From assembly GCA_937951485.1 (NCBI GenBank), contig CALEDJ010000049.1:1-64000 (forward strand): 64,000 nucleotides of DNA, in the 5' to 3' direction. The DNA is from an uncultured bacterium. Lineage in GTDB: Bacteria > Hydrogenedentota > Hydrogenedentia > Hydrogenedentales > CAILVY01. Both the position numbers and the translations under genes were made by a program. Shown piece after piece: positions 1 to 8,970 of the stretch. The first letter of the stretch is position 1, and each line of letters starts with the position of its first letter. The notes under the pieces were generated by a model. It ran no database searches. It saw nothing but the letters and a program-made list of their open reading frames with translations, and was not told the DNA's origin.

Positions 1-379
1 GGACAGGTTCCGGGGTCGGCTCCGGCGCGGGGGGCGGCGCAGGTTCCGGGGTCGGCTCCGGCGCGGGGGGCGGCGCTGGTTCCGGGGTCGGCTCCGGCGC
101 GGGGGGCGGCGCAGGTTCCGGGGTCGGCTCCGGCGCGGGGGGCGGCGCGACACGGGGCTTTGGCGGCGGACCATCACCAAAAACGACGTCCCCTTTCTCT
201 ATCCGGTCTTTGCCCACACTGATTGAGGATCCGTCCGGCAGACGGACGTAATAGCGCGTACCTGATTCATAGACTTTGACGTTGGTGTACACCTTGCCGT
301 CAATAAGAATTGAATCCGACCACGCCCCCGCCGATGCGACGCATATCACCGCCGCGATCATTCCGAATCGTTTCCACAT
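1..379 (-). CDS. Secreted Pro/Glu-repeat protein, N-terminal part (runs off window)
   Basis: An open frame on the minus strand begins with ATG at 379 and continues past position 1, so only the first ~126 residues are visible. An AGGGGAG ribosome binding site lies about 8 bases upstream of the ATG. Residues 1-21 form a signal peptide (basic MWKR start, hydrophobic core, cleavage near AWS). A short domain follows, rich in beta-type sequence (ILIDGKVY, VRLPDGSS), which resembles small domains of planctomycete-type exported proteins. From about residue 77 the protein becomes tandem 12-residue units of the form PPPAPEPTPEPA. I do not recognise a function. The Pro/Glu stretch looks like an extended spacer across the periplasm or cell wall. 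The frame and start are well supported; the role is unknown. Confidence 0.7.
   Translation of the reverse strand, partial: MWKRFGMIAAVICVASAGAWSDSILIDGKVYTNVKVYESGTRYYVRLPDGSSISVGKDRIEKGDVVFGDGPPPKPRVAPPPAPEPTPEPAPPPAPEPTPEPAPPPAPEPTPEPAPPPAPEPTPEPV
6..149. repeat. Four perfect or near-perfect 36-bp tandem repeats
   Basis: The 36-base unit starting GGTTCCGGGGTCGGCTCC occurs at 6, 42, 78 and 114 with almost no differences (one C/T change at a unit boundary). It encodes the Pro/Glu-rich 12-residue unit of the minus-strand protein. The near-identity at DNA level points to recent expansion or ongoing length variation. Confidence 0.85.
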
Positions 380-434
380 ATGCGCCGTCTCCCCTGAAAT
401 TCGTCCCGGCTGCTGCCCCAATGACCCAAGCATT

Positions 435-684
435 CCGCCTTCGGCAAGGCTTCGGCGCGGCAAGCCCGCCTGCATCCCGACAGGCTGAAGCCTGTGCTCC
501 AGAACAACAGTGTGGGCGTTCCGCCTTCATATACAGCATAAGACTGACAGACGCATGAGTCAACCGGACATGGAGAGAACGGCAACATCTGTGCTATCAT
601 GCGCCGCACGCAATCCCGTGCGCGTTGCGCTGCGGGCTGCATGTCGGCGGGGGGCGTGCCACGCCGAAGCCTTGGCGAAGGCGG
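435..684. repeat. Inverted repeat pair (23 bp, one mismatch) in the 380-948 intergenic region
   Basis: Bases 435-457 (CCGCCTTCGGCAAGGCTTCG and three further bases) and the reverse complement of 662-684 match at 22 of 23 positions. Weaker similarity continues about ten bases inward. The arms are ~200 bp apart and bracket GC-rich sequence without a convincing gene, as in REP/BIME-like or small non-autonomous elements. The rest of the 380-948 gap holds the region upstream of proS and no recognisable gene. Confidence 0.5.
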
Positions 685-948
685 GGCGAATTTCACTCAA
701 GATTATCGTGTGGTTTTTTAGAATTTGCGTAACACTTTAGCGGAATGACATGGATTTTCGTGGAGCACTACATTGCCTTTTACATCCCCCGGCGCTGCGT
801 GCCACCCCCTTCCAAGGGGGATTGGGAACACAACATTTCCCGTTGTACGCCAGTCGGCTGAAATGCAACGAATTTGCGAACGGAAAAATCGCGAGACCTG
901 TCAAGTTTTTGAGCATCTCATCAATTCCTTGTCCAGTTGGAGGCAATC

Positions 949-2376
949 ATGGCGAAGGGCATCACGAAACGTTCTGAGGATTATGCGCAGTGGTACATTG
1001 ATGTGGTGTTGAAGGCGGAGATGGCGGAGTATTCGCCGGTGAAGGGCTGCATGGTGATCCGCCCGACCGGTTACGGCGTCTGGGAGAAAATCCAGCAGCA
1101 TCTGGACCGGATGTTCAAGGAAACGGGCCACGTCAACGCCTATTTTCCGCTGTTCATTCCGGAGAGTTTCCTGAAAAAAGAGGCCGAGCACATCGAGGGC
1201 TTCGCGCCGGAATGCGCGATGGTCACGCATGGCGGCGGGAAAAAACTGGAAGAGCCGCTGGCCATTCGCCCGACCTCGGAGACCATCATCTGGTCCACGT
1301 ACAAGAACTGGATATCCTCCTATCGCGACCTGCCGATCCTGATCAACCAGTGGGCGAATGTCTGCCGCTGGGAGATGCGGACGCGGCTGTTCCTGCGCAC
1401 CACGGAATTTCTCTGGCAGGAAGGCCACACCGCGCACGCCACGCACGAGGAGGCGGAAGAGGAGACGGTGCGCATGGTGCATGTCTATCGGCGCTTCGCC
1501 GAGGAATACCTGGCGATGCCGGTGATCGTGGGGCGCAAGACCAGACGCGAAAAGTTCGCAGGCGCGCTGCACACGTATTGCATCGAGGCGATGATGCAGG
1601 ACGGCAAGGCGTTGCAGGCGGGAACCTCGCACCATCTCGGCCAGAATTTCGCCAAGGCCTTTGACGTGAAGTTCCAGGACAAGGACAAGGAACTGAAATA
1701 CGTGTACGCGACGAGTTGGGGCGTGTCCACGCGCCTGATCGGCGGCATGATCATGACCCACAGCGACGACAACGGGCTGGTCATCCCGCCCAGACTCGCG
1801 CCGACTCCGGTGGTTTTCGTGCCCATCTGGCGCAGTGATGCGGAAAAAAAACTGGTGCTTGACACGGCGCGTGCAATCACCCGCGACTGGGACCCGCTGT
1901 TCTGCCGCATTGACGACCGCGACCAGTACAAACCGGGATACAAGTTCAATGAGTGGGAACTGAAAGGGATTCCGGTGCGGGTGGAAATCGGCCCGCGCGA
2001 TGTCGCCGCCGGCACGGTGGTGGCGGCGCGCCGTGACACGGGCGAAAAGGTCACGCTGCCCGCCGGGACGCTGCGGGAACAACTGGATGCGCTGCTGGCG
2101 GATATCCAGCAAAACCTGTTTGACACCGCCAGGAAACGCATGGAAGAGCGCACCTATACGGTTGATTCTTACGAAGAATACAAGGCGCGCGTGGAGCAGG
2201 GCGGCTTTTTCCGGGTCTTCCTCGACCACGAGAATCCGGAAGTGGAGGAACGACTTCAGGAGGACACGCGGTCCACCGTGCGCTGCATTCCCTTCGATGC
2301 CCCGGATGAGGAAGGCCCCTGCATGATTACAGGCAAGCCCTGCCGGGGCCGCGTCATCGCCGCGCAGGGGTATTGA
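949..2376 (+). CDS. proS: Proline--tRNA ligase (ProS type 3, class II)
   Basis: Charges tRNA-Pro with proline in the cytoplasm. The 475-residue length and motifs fit the short archaeal/eukaryotic-like ProS type, which lacks the editing insertion of the long bacterial form. Motif 2 region [10 protein letters not shown] is near residue 107. A substrate-pocket segment [15 protein letters not shown] is near 226, and the class II motif 3 region with [10 protein letters not shown] is near 265. An anticodon-binding domain follows, then a C-terminal zinc-binding-like region with the tail [12 protein letters not shown]. The ATG at 949 is chosen because GGAGG at 939-943 sits five bases upstream; an in-frame TTG at 937 would overlap that site. 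The ECF sigma gene converges on it from the other side, six bases from its stop. Confidence 0.95.
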   Translation: MAKGITKRSEDYAQWYIDVVLKAEMAEYSPVKGCMVIRPTGYGVWEKIQQHLDRMFKETGHVNAYFPLFIPESFLKKEAEHIEGFAPECAMVTHGGGKKLEEPLAIRPTSETIIWSTYKNWISSYRDLPILINQWANVCRWEMRTRLFLRTTEFLWQEGHTAHATHEEAEEETVRMVHVYRRFAEEYLAMPVIVGRKTRREKFAGALHTYCIEAMMQDGKALQAGTSHHLGQNFAKAFDVKFQDKDKELKYVYATSWGVSTRLIGGMIMTHSDDNGLVIPPRLAPTPVVFVPIWRSDAEKKLVLDTARAITRDWDPLFCRIDDRDQYKPGYKFNEWELKGIPVRVEIGPRDVAAGTVVAARRDTGEKVTLPAGTLREQLDALLADIQQNLFDTARKRMEERTYTVDSYEEYKARVEQGGFFRVFLDHENPEVEERLQEDTRSTVRCIPFDAPDEEGPCMITGKPCRGRVIAAQGY

Positions 2377-2382
2377 ACATGC

Positions 2383-2979
2383 CTATTCCGGCTTGCCTGC
2401 GCCGGCGAGGCGGCGATCCCTGGCGTAATCGCCGAGAATGTCGCGCAGCAGTTTGCGCCCCCGATAGAGCCGCGACATGACCGTGCCCAGCGGGCAGCCC
2501 ATCGCTTCTGCGATTTCCTTGTACGACATGTCTTCCAGGTCCGCCATGATGACCGCGCCCCGGAAATCTTCGGGCAGGGCTTCAATCGCCTTCTTGACGC
2601 GGTCATCCAGGAGTTCCATCAATCCTTCGCGGGTGTCGCCGGTGATGCCAATCGGCACTTCGCGATCGGGGCTGCGTTCCTCGGCAGGCTCGGCGCCGGT
2701 CAATTCCACCACGGACGGCCGCCTGGCTTTGCGGCGATACTCGTTGATGAAGGTGTTGCGGAGGATGGTCAGCAGCCACGCCTTGATGTAGGTGCCTTCC
2801 TTGAATTTGTCATGGAACCGGAGCGCTTTCACCAGGGCGTTCTGGGTCAGATCCTCCGCATCCGCCTTGTTGCGGGTAAGGCGCAGGGCCACCGCATGGA
2901 GCATGTCAATATGCTCCAGCACAAGGCTTTCAAAATCGGCCGAACGTTCCGTCAGCCGCTCATTGTTCCTGCCTGCCAT
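2383..2979 (-). CDS. RNA polymerase sigma factor, ECF family
   Basis: A 198-residue group 4 sigma factor that directs RNA polymerase to a specific promoter set. Region 2 (about residues 18-90) contains the -10 recognition segment with DAEDLTQNALVKAL and the conserved IKAWLLTILRN. Region 4 (about 130-185) has the helix-turn-helix MSYKEIAEAMGCPLGTVMSRL. ATG at 2979 is preferred over an in-frame TTG at 3009 because the latter adds only a poorly conserved ten-residue leader. No anti-sigma factor gene is adjacent, so its signal and target genes cannot be read from the context. The gene is a neighbour of recG in the same direction, but a ~130-bp gap separates them. Confidence 0.92.
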   Translation of the reverse strand: MAGRNNERLTERSADFESLVLEHIDMLHAVALRLTRNKADAEDLTQNALVKALRFHDKFKEGTYIKAWLLTILRNTFINEYRRKARRPSVVELTGAEPAEERSPDREVPIGITGDTREGLMELLDDRVKKAIEALPEDFRGAVIMADLEDMSYKEIAEAMGCPLGTVMSRLYRGRKLLRDILGDYARDRRLAGAGKPE

Positions 2980-3107
2980 ATCCCATCCACTGTCGCGACC
3001 GCTGTACAAGGGCGGTTCGCCGAAAAAACTTCCCCCGCCGTTCTCAAAGCATTGATTGTGCGGAATCCTAACAGGTTTTCGGATGATGGGTCAATTGAAA
3101 TACGCGC

Positions 3108-5204
3108 TCATGCGATGAGGCCGGCAAAACGCGCCGAGGCGCGGGCGATGGCCTGGTGTTCCGGTGCGGACAATGCCGGGTCTGCCGCCAGCAATGCCTG
3201 GGCATCTCGCCGGGCGCGGTCGAGCAGACGCACATCCCGGATCAGATCGGCCACGCGCAAATCGCTCAGGCCCGCCTGCCGCACACCGTAGAATTCGCCC
3301 GGCCCCCGCATTTCCAGGTCCGCCTCGGCGATTTGGAAGCCGTCGGCGCTGGCGCACAGGATTTCGAGGCGCTTCTTCGCCTCCGGCGTGCGGGCTTCGC
3401 CCAGAAGAAAACAGTGCGCCTGATCCGCGCCGCGCCCCACGCGTCCCCGCAATTGGTGCAGTTGCGTCAAACCGAACTGCCCTGCATCTTCAATGATCAT
3501 CGTCGTCGCTTTCGGCGCGTCAATTCCGACCTCGATGACCGAAGTACTGAACAAAACATCAATCTCGCCGCGTTTGAATGCGCGCATGGTCTGGTCCTTT
3601 TCCAGGGCGTCGAGGCGACCGTGGATGAGGGCGCAGCGCAATCCTTGGAACGGACCTGCGGAGAGGTCTTCGTAATGCCGGAAGAGCGGGGTCAGGTCGT
3701 CGCGGCGTTGCGATTCCTCGATCAGCGGGCAGATAATGCAGGTTTGCAGGCCCGCCTCGGCCTGTTCGCGCACATATCCGTATAACGCTTCCACTTTTGC
3801 CGGGGGAATCCTGCGGGTCTTCACCGGAAGGCGGCCCGGCGGCATTTCGTCAATCACGCTGACATCCATCGCCCCATAGACGGTGATGGCAAGCGTGCGG
3901 GGAATGGGGGTGGCGCTCATCTGCAGAATGTCGGGATGCAGACCCTTTTCCGACAGGGCGTTGCGCTGCAACACCCCGAAGCGGTGCTGCTCGTCAATCA
4001 CGACAAGACCCAGCCGACGAAACGCGGTGCTTTCCTGAATCAGCGCCTGCGTCCCCACCACCACATCGGCATGGCCGGCGGCGATGCGGTCGCGTGCCGC
4101 CTTGATGCCGCGCATGGACCCGGTCAGCAGTTCCATGCGGAGGCCGACCGGTTCCAGCATATCGCGCAGGTGGATCAGGTGCTGTTCCGCGAGGATTTCC
4201 GTCGGGGCCATCACCGCGGTCTGGAAACCGCCGTCTGCCGCCGCCGCAATGGCGTGCAGCGCCACGACGGTCTTCCCGCAACCGACATCGCCCTGCAGCA
4301 GTCGGCGCATGGGCCGGGGCGAGGCCATGTCGTCCAAGACCTCGGCGATCACCCGTTCCTGGGCCGACGTCAGCCGGAACGGCAACGCCTGCCGCACAGC
4401 GGCGAGATGCGGGCCGTCCAGCCGGTGCCGCCAGCCCTTTTCCTCGTGGGCGCGCGCCGCGCGGTCCCGCAGCACCCCCACCTGGATGGCAAGGAGTTCC
4501 TCGTAGGCGAATCGGCTGCGCGCGGTCTCGGCCTGGCACAGTTCCTCGGGAAAATGCGCCTGGACCAATGCATCGGCGATGGGTGGAAATGCGTGGGCGG
4601 TCAGCAGGGCCGGGGGCAGCGTCTCCCCCACTTCCGCCAGACAGTCCAGCGCCTGGCGCACCCAGCGCCGCAGCATGCGCTGCGTGACGCCTTCGGTCAG
4701 CCGGTACACTGGCACAATGCGCCCCGTATTCAGCACATCCTCCTGGTCGCCGCTCAGCAGTTCATATTCCGGATTCTTCAGGCACGGCCCCTTGCAGTTG
4801 CCCACCCGGCCCGTGAAGATGCCGCGCGCGCCCGTCCGAAACGCCGTATTCGCCATGAACCCGCGTCCGAAGAACGTGGCCGTCATCCCGCCCGTCGCAT
4901 CGCGCAGATGAACCACCGCCATTGAGTTGCGACCACGCAGTCGAATGTTGCGCGCGCGCACGACTTCCGCCTCGACCGTGATGTCCTCGCCGTCCCTGGC
5001 GTCGGCGATGGGTCTGATGTGCCGCCGGTCCTGGTAGGCGCGCGGCAGATGAAAGAGCAAATCCCGAAACGTGGAAATGCCCAGCGCTTGCAGCAGTTCC
5101 AGGCGCTTCGGTCCGATGCCCGGCAGGCACGCCACGGTGACGTCAAGACTCATCCGGAGACCTTGGATTTCCACCGTTGCCGTAACGTTTTCATCGTTGC
5201 CCAT
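3108..5204 (-). CDS. recG: ATP-dependent DNA helicase RecG
   Basis: Superfamily 2 helicase that remodels stalled replication forks and branch-migrates Holliday junctions. The 698-residue length is normal for RecG. The N-terminal part has a helix-hairpin-helix-like start (LPGIGPKRLELL, residues ~24-35) and the OB-fold wedge domain (~65-150). Helicase motifs are complete: Walker A GDVGCGKT near 305, DEQH box near 405, MSATPIPRT near 430, and the C-terminal helicase half ending in QLHQLRGRVGRG near 590. The RecG C-terminal domain carries RGPGEFYGVRQAG. A second start at Met18 is possible. The gene lies with the ECF sigma and isomerase genes on the minus strand, with no sign of disruption. Confidence 0.97.
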   Translation of the reverse strand: MGNDENVTATVEIQGLRMSLDVTVACLPGIGPKRLELLQALGISTFRDLLFHLPRAYQDRRHIRPIADARDGEDITVEAEVVRARNIRLRGRNSMAVVHLRDATGGMTATFFGRGFMANTAFRTGARGIFTGRVGNCKGPCLKNPEYELLSGDQEDVLNTGRIVPVYRLTEGVTQRMLRRWVRQALDCLAEVGETLPPALLTAHAFPPIADALVQAHFPEELCQAETARSRFAYEELLAIQVGVLRDRAARAHEEKGWRHRLDGPHLAAVRQALPFRLTSAQERVIAEVLDDMASPRPMRRLLQGDVGCGKTVVALHAIAAAADGGFQTAVMAPTEILAEQHLIHLRDMLEPVGLRMELLTGSMRGIKAARDRIAAGHADVVVGTQALIQESTAFRRLGLVVIDEQHRFGVLQRNALSEKGLHPDILQMSATPIPRTLAITVYGAMDVSVIDEMPPGRLPVKTRRIPPAKVEALYGYVREQAEAGLQTCIICPLIEESQRRDDLTPLFRHYEDLSAGPFQGLRCALIHGRLDALEKDQTMRAFKRGEIDVLFSTSVIEVGIDAPKATTMIIEDAGQFGLTQLHQLRGRVGRGADQAHCFLLGEARTPEAKKRLEILCASADGFQIAEADLEMRGPGEFYGVRQAGLSDLRVADLIRDVRLLDRARRDAQALLAADPALSAPEHQAIARASARFAGLIA

Positions 5205-5262
5205 ATCCGTTCCACGCGCCGGGGGATGTCATCCAGACGATTCTTTCCAGGCGTTTTCCGCT

Positions 5263-6180
5263 TCAAGCCTGCGGATACTTATAGCGTCCCGTATATAGAT
5301 CGAACAGTGTCCGGTAGTATTTCATGAAGCGTTCGGGCTGCTCGTTGTACTGGATTTCCGCGAGGCAGAACCCCCTGTAGTTGATGCCTTTCAGCAAATC
5401 GAACAGTTCCTGCCAGGGATACTGGTAAATGCCGATGTCCGTGATATGGACCAGTGCGATCCAGTCTTTGAGCAAATCGAAATTGGTCTTGATGCTGCCC
5501 TGCGCGTCCTGTTCGCCGGTGTTGGAATTCCAGCAGACCAGTGCGTTGGGGTGATCCGCTGCCAGAATCATCTTGCGGATATTCGCGGGGTCCGCTGATC
5601 CGCCGCCGCCATGCACTTCCATGCGGACCTCCACGCCGAGATCCGCCGCAAACCGCGCCACTTCGCCCATCGCCTTCCCGATGCGCTCGCAGGTGATGTC
5701 CGGGTCCTCATCCGAGAAAAGCCGGTTGGGCCGCACCTTGATCCCCGGCGCGCCCACATCCGCCGCCAGTTGCGCATAGGCCTTGCTGCCTTCCACATGC
5801 TCTCGCACCTCTTCCGGGTCCTTCGAATGATACTCATAAACGGACCCCAGCCCGGCGATGACGATCCCCGAATCCTCGAACATCTTGCGCACTTCCGTCC
5901 GCTGCGCCTTGCTTAGTTCCAACTCCACCCCGTGCGCGTGCGTCGTGCGCAATTCCACCCCCTCCAGCCCCACCTCTTTGCAGAACCCGATCAGGCGCGG
6001 ACAATCCATGTCCTTGCCCATGTTATAGGTCACCATCCCAAGTCTCATGCATTGCTCCTTCGCCTCATGCGCAGCGGCGCCCGCCGCGGTCTGGCCCGAC
6101 ACCAGGGTCTGTCCTAATCCGGCGCCAATCCCCAGCGCCGACGACATCTGCAGAAAGCGTCTTCGTGTAAGTTTATCCAC
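5263..6180 (-). CDS. Tat-exported sugar phosphate isomerase/epimerase-like TIM barrel protein
   Basis: Predicted xylose-isomerase-like TIM barrel (AP endonuclease 2 superfamily). The start is a GTG at 6180 with AAGGAG six bases upstream. It gives a 305-residue protein whose N-terminus carries the twin-arginine motif RRRFLQM followed by an Ala/Gly-rich hydrophobic stretch. Export folded through Tat is therefore likely. Barrel features include GLEGVELRTTHAHG, GIKVRPN, VRMEVHGGGG and LVHITDIG, with acidic and His residues placed for a metal site. Similar exported isomerases act on sugars or inositol derivatives in planctomycete-like bacteria; the substrate here is unknown. It is followed by recG on the same strand after about 58 bp. 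Confidence 0.85.
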   Translation of the reverse strand: MDKLTRRRFLQMSSALGIGAGLGQTLVSGQTAAGAAAHEAKEQCMRLGMVTYNMGKDMDCPRLIGFCKEVGLEGVELRTTHAHGVELELSKAQRTEVRKMFEDSGIVIAGLGSVYEYHSKDPEEVREHVEGSKAYAQLAADVGAPGIKVRPNRLFSDEDPDITCERIGKAMGEVARFAADLGVEVRMEVHGGGGSADPANIRKMILAADHPNALVCWNSNTGEQDAQGSIKTNFDLLKDWIALVHITDIGIYQYPWQELFDLLKGINYRGFCLAEIQYNEQPERFMKYYRTLFDLYTGRYKYPQA

Positions 6181-6480
6181 ATCACGCTCCTTCTCCGGGT
6201 TCTGCGCGCGGCGCCCAAGCGCCGCTGGCGGCATCCCCCGTGTCTCACCCCATCAGTCTGGGCATAACACGCGGCCATGTCAAGGAACAGCGCCGGAACG
6301 ACACATCAGATAATGGACGCGCCCGACATATTCGGCGGGTATCTGCGGTCATTTTTCTATTGTTGCAAAACCCCTTTGGTGATAGAATATAGTAAAATCG
6401 TGAATTTTTTGAGAGGGAATCGGGATTGGGGGTATGTTTTGGCTAACGGTCAACGCGGCTGCAGCGAAGAGGGGAGAACC

Positions 6481-8970
6481 ATGTTTTTCAATCGCGCCAC
6501 AACAAGCATTTGCATGATCATCGTGATGCTGGCCTTGCCCGTATTCGCCCAGGAGGTAAGTTTCGAGCGGCTTCGCGCGTTGGGCGACAGCCTGACCATC
6601 TGCACGCAGGGCGGGATCATGTCCGACCATCGCACGCAGGTCAAAAGTTGGGCGGTGTTGGTCGCGAATCAGATTGGCACACCGCTGCGGCTGCCGTTGC
6701 TCACGGAAATGAACCTGATCGGCCAGCAGCGCCGCATGGACTACCCCAATTACGGAACGATTGACGTCTATGCCTACAACGGCGTCAGCGTGGACGACAC
6801 GTTCCAGAAGATCGCCCAGGAAATCCCCTGGTATCAGTTCGGCTGGAACCACAATCACCTTGAACTGATATTGGCGGGAAAAGCGGGACATTCCCTGTTG
6901 TCCGCTCTGGTCGCCGACAACCCGACCTTCGTGGTGGGCTTCCTGGGGTCGAATGATTTCATGAACCGCGTCATGGCCCGGGGCACCATCATGGAAGGGA
7001 TTCCGACTTTGGGCCTGCTTGATGAAATAGACCCGCTCGACGCGCGGGGCATGCGGCCGCAACATCTGTTTTACAGTGATTTCAAAACCGTGGTCAGCGC
7101 CATCGCCGCGACCGGCGCCGGCATGTGCTTCGGCACCCTGCCCATGCTGCCGGACATCCCGGGCATCCTGAACAAGCAGGAACTCACCGAATTCATCGGA
7201 CCGAACCCCATGCCGGAGAACTGCCATACCAACTACACCGTCGCCGCTGCCGTGTACGGCGGATTGAAAGGCCCGGAAATCTTCGCCGATGACCGCAACT
7301 ACTACACCCCGGCGGAATTACAGACCATCAACGACGCCATTGTGGGATATAACAACACGATTCGGGAACTGGCGGCTGACCCTGATCACCCCTTCGCCGT
7401 CGCCGAAACGCCCATCCAGATGCCGGAAATTATCCAGGGGACGCTGCGCGTCAATGGCTGGCGCATCAGCCACCGCATCTTCATTAATAACCTGGGCAAA
7501 CCCCGCGCCAGCATCATGACCACCGACGGCGTGCACATGACCGACATCGGCAACGCCCTCTGCGCACAGGTCTATATCCGGGCCATCAACGATTACTACG
7601 GGACCAACATCCCGGAATTAACCGAGGAACAATTGACGCACATCCTCAACAACGATCCCTTCGTGGACAATGATGGCGATGGACGCATTGAAGGACTCAC
7701 CTGCACCGTGCCCTTCCTGTCCCTCAATTTCGTTTATGGCAACCGCGCGACCGGCGATTCCAATGAGATTCCAAGAAACGCCAAGGTCCTTACCAGTTAC
7801 GTCTCCCCCGATTACTGCGGCTGCATCGTCCCAAGCATCGAAGGGCCCGAATACTTCGAGGGACAGCAGGTGGTGTTGACCACGACAAACACCGCGCCTG
7901 ACAGTTATTTCGTGCGCTGGGAGGGCGACCTGCCGGGAGGGACCAGTACGGAAAACCCACTGACGGTCGTCATGGATACGGACAAAACGATCGTCGCTGT
8001 TTTTACTTGCTCCGGCGCGGAAGGAGAAGGCGAGGGTGAAGGTGAAGGTGAAGGTGAAGGCGAGGGAGAAGGTGAAGGGGCGGAGCCTCCCGACTTGCTC
8101 GTCCTGCCGCCCATGTTGAACCTTGGCGAAGTGCCCATCGGTGACTGCGCCTCAGGCATTTTCACCCTTACCAATAACAGCGATTCCCCAATCATTGGCG
8201 TGGCCACGGTTGACCCGCCGTTCATGCTGACCTCAGGATTCCTTCTCAATATCGCCCCCGGCCATTCGCACGAGACGACGGTCCGCTTCTGCGCAATGGA
8301 ACCCGGTTTCTTCTCCCGGCATGTCCGGTTCCAATGGAATAACAACAACCAGGAACACCTTGTCATGGCGGCGGCTGTTGAGGTGGAACCGGAGGGGGAA
8401 GGCGGCGAAGGCGAAGGCGAGGGGGAAGGCGAAGGGGATGGTGAAGGCGAAGGCGAAGGGGATGGTGAAGGCGAAGGCGAAGGGGAAGGTGAAGGGGAAG
8501 GCGAAGGCGAAGGGGAAGGCGAAGGCGAGGGGGAAGGTGAAGGCGAAGGCGAAGGCGAGGGGGAAGGTGAAGGGGAAGGCGAAGGCGAGGGAGAAGGCGA
8601 AGGGGAAGGCGAAGGCGAAGGCGAGGGAGAAGGCGAAGGGGAAGACGAAGGCGAACCTGAGGTATACCATAGCGCGGATCAAAATGGAGACAATCGGATC
8701 AGCCTATCCGAACTCTTGCGCGTGATCCAGTTCTTCAACAGCGGCGGCTATCACTGCGCCGAGCCGCCGGAAAACACCGAGGATGGTTATGCGCCCGGCC
8801 CCAACCCCGCCCAACAATACTGTATTCCGCACGCGTCGGACTACAATCCGCAGAATTGGCATATCAACCTTTCCGAATTGCTGCGTGTGATCCAGTTCTA
8901 CAACTCCAACGGCTACCACTACTGCCCATGGGAGAGCACGGAGGATAATTTCTGTCCGGGCTTGCCCTGA
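6481..8970 (+). CDS. Secreted SGNH/GDSL-type hydrolase with Gly-Glu linkers and C-terminal dockerin-like module
   Basis: 829-residue modular exported protein. ATG at 6481 follows GAGGGGAG and opens a signal peptide ending near VFAQ (residue ~24). The SGNH hydrolase domain spans ~30-370: GDS with Ser37 as likely nucleophile, a GSND block near 157, and DGVH near 350 supplying the Asp/His pair. Next come a beta repeat domain of InlB-B type (~450-510, with YFVRWEGDLPGGT), a Gly-Glu linker, an ASPM-SPD2-Hydin-like Ig domain (~535-630), and a second ~90-residue Gly-Glu linker. Residues ~730-829 contain two EF-hand-like segments of the form DxNxDxxIS-LSELLRVIQF with Cys pairs. The ester substrate is unknown. 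The 3' end overlaps the convergent gene by 107 bp. Confidence 0.88.
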   Translation: MFFNRATTSICMIIVMLALPVFAQEVSFERLRALGDSLTICTQGGIMSDHRTQVKSWAVLVANQIGTPLRLPLLTEMNLIGQQRRMDYPNYGTIDVYAYNGVSVDDTFQKIAQEIPWYQFGWNHNHLELILAGKAGHSLLSALVADNPTFVVGFLGSNDFMNRVMARGTIMEGIPTLGLLDEIDPLDARGMRPQHLFYSDFKTVVSAIAATGAGMCFGTLPMLPDIPGILNKQELTEFIGPNPMPENCHTNYTVAAAVYGGLKGPEIFADDRNYYTPAELQTINDAIVGYNNTIRELAADPDHPFAVAETPIQMPEIIQGTLRVNGWRISHRIFINNLGKPRASIMTTDGVHMTDIGNALCAQVYIRAINDYYGTNIPELTEEQLTHILNNDPFVDNDGDGRIEGLTCTVPFLSLNFVYGNRATGDSNEIPRNAKVLTSYVSPDYCGCIVPSIEGPEYFEGQQVVLTTTNTAPDSYFVRWEGDLPGGTSTENPLTVVMDTDKTIVAVFTCSGAEGEGEGEGEGEGEGEGEGEGAEPPDLLVLPPMLNLGEVPIGDCASGIFTLTNNSDSPIIGVATVDPPFMLTSGFLLNIAPGHSHETTVRFCAMEPGFFSRHVRFQWNNNNQEHLVMAAAVEVEPEGEGGEGEGEGEGEGDGEGEGEGDGEGEGEGEGEGEGEGEGEGEGEGEGEGEGEGEGEGEGEGEGEGEGEGEGEGEGEGEGEGEDEGEPEVYHSADQNGDNRISLSELLRVIQFFNSGGYHCAEPPENTEDGYAPGPNPAQQYCIPHASDYNPQNWHINLSELLRVIQFYNSNGYHYCPWESTEDNFCPGLP
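8019..8080 (+). repeat. Short Gly-Glu coding repeat
   Basis: Tandem GGYGAR hexamers encoding (Gly-Glu)n between the beta repeat and the ASPM-SPD2-Hydin-like domain of the SGNH hydrolase. It acts as a flexible, acidic linker. Confidence 0.85.
8386..8655 (+). repeat. Long Gly-Glu coding repeat (~270 bp)
   Basis: About 45 tandem hexamers (GGCGAA/GGTGAA/GGGGAA variants) encode an acidic linker of ~90 residues with occasional Asp. Synonymous variants are mixed, so the amino-acid pattern is conserved more strictly than the DNA. All other reading frames here stay open as artefacts of the repeat. Confidence 0.9.

Noticed and set aside
937-948. TTG at 937 as the proS start
   Set aside because: It would overlap the GGAGG ribosome binding site that fits the ATG at 949.
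901-2229. 442-residue minus-strand open frame
   Set aside because: Antisense to proS; Arg/His-rich composition without domains.
8386-8655. CRISPR-like periodic repeat
   Set aside because: Units are 6 bp without spacers and lie in frame within a protein.
8233-8725. Phe/Ala-rich (minus) and Lys/Ala-rich (plus) open frames
   Set aside because: Frame-shifted translations of the Gly-Glu hexamer repeat.
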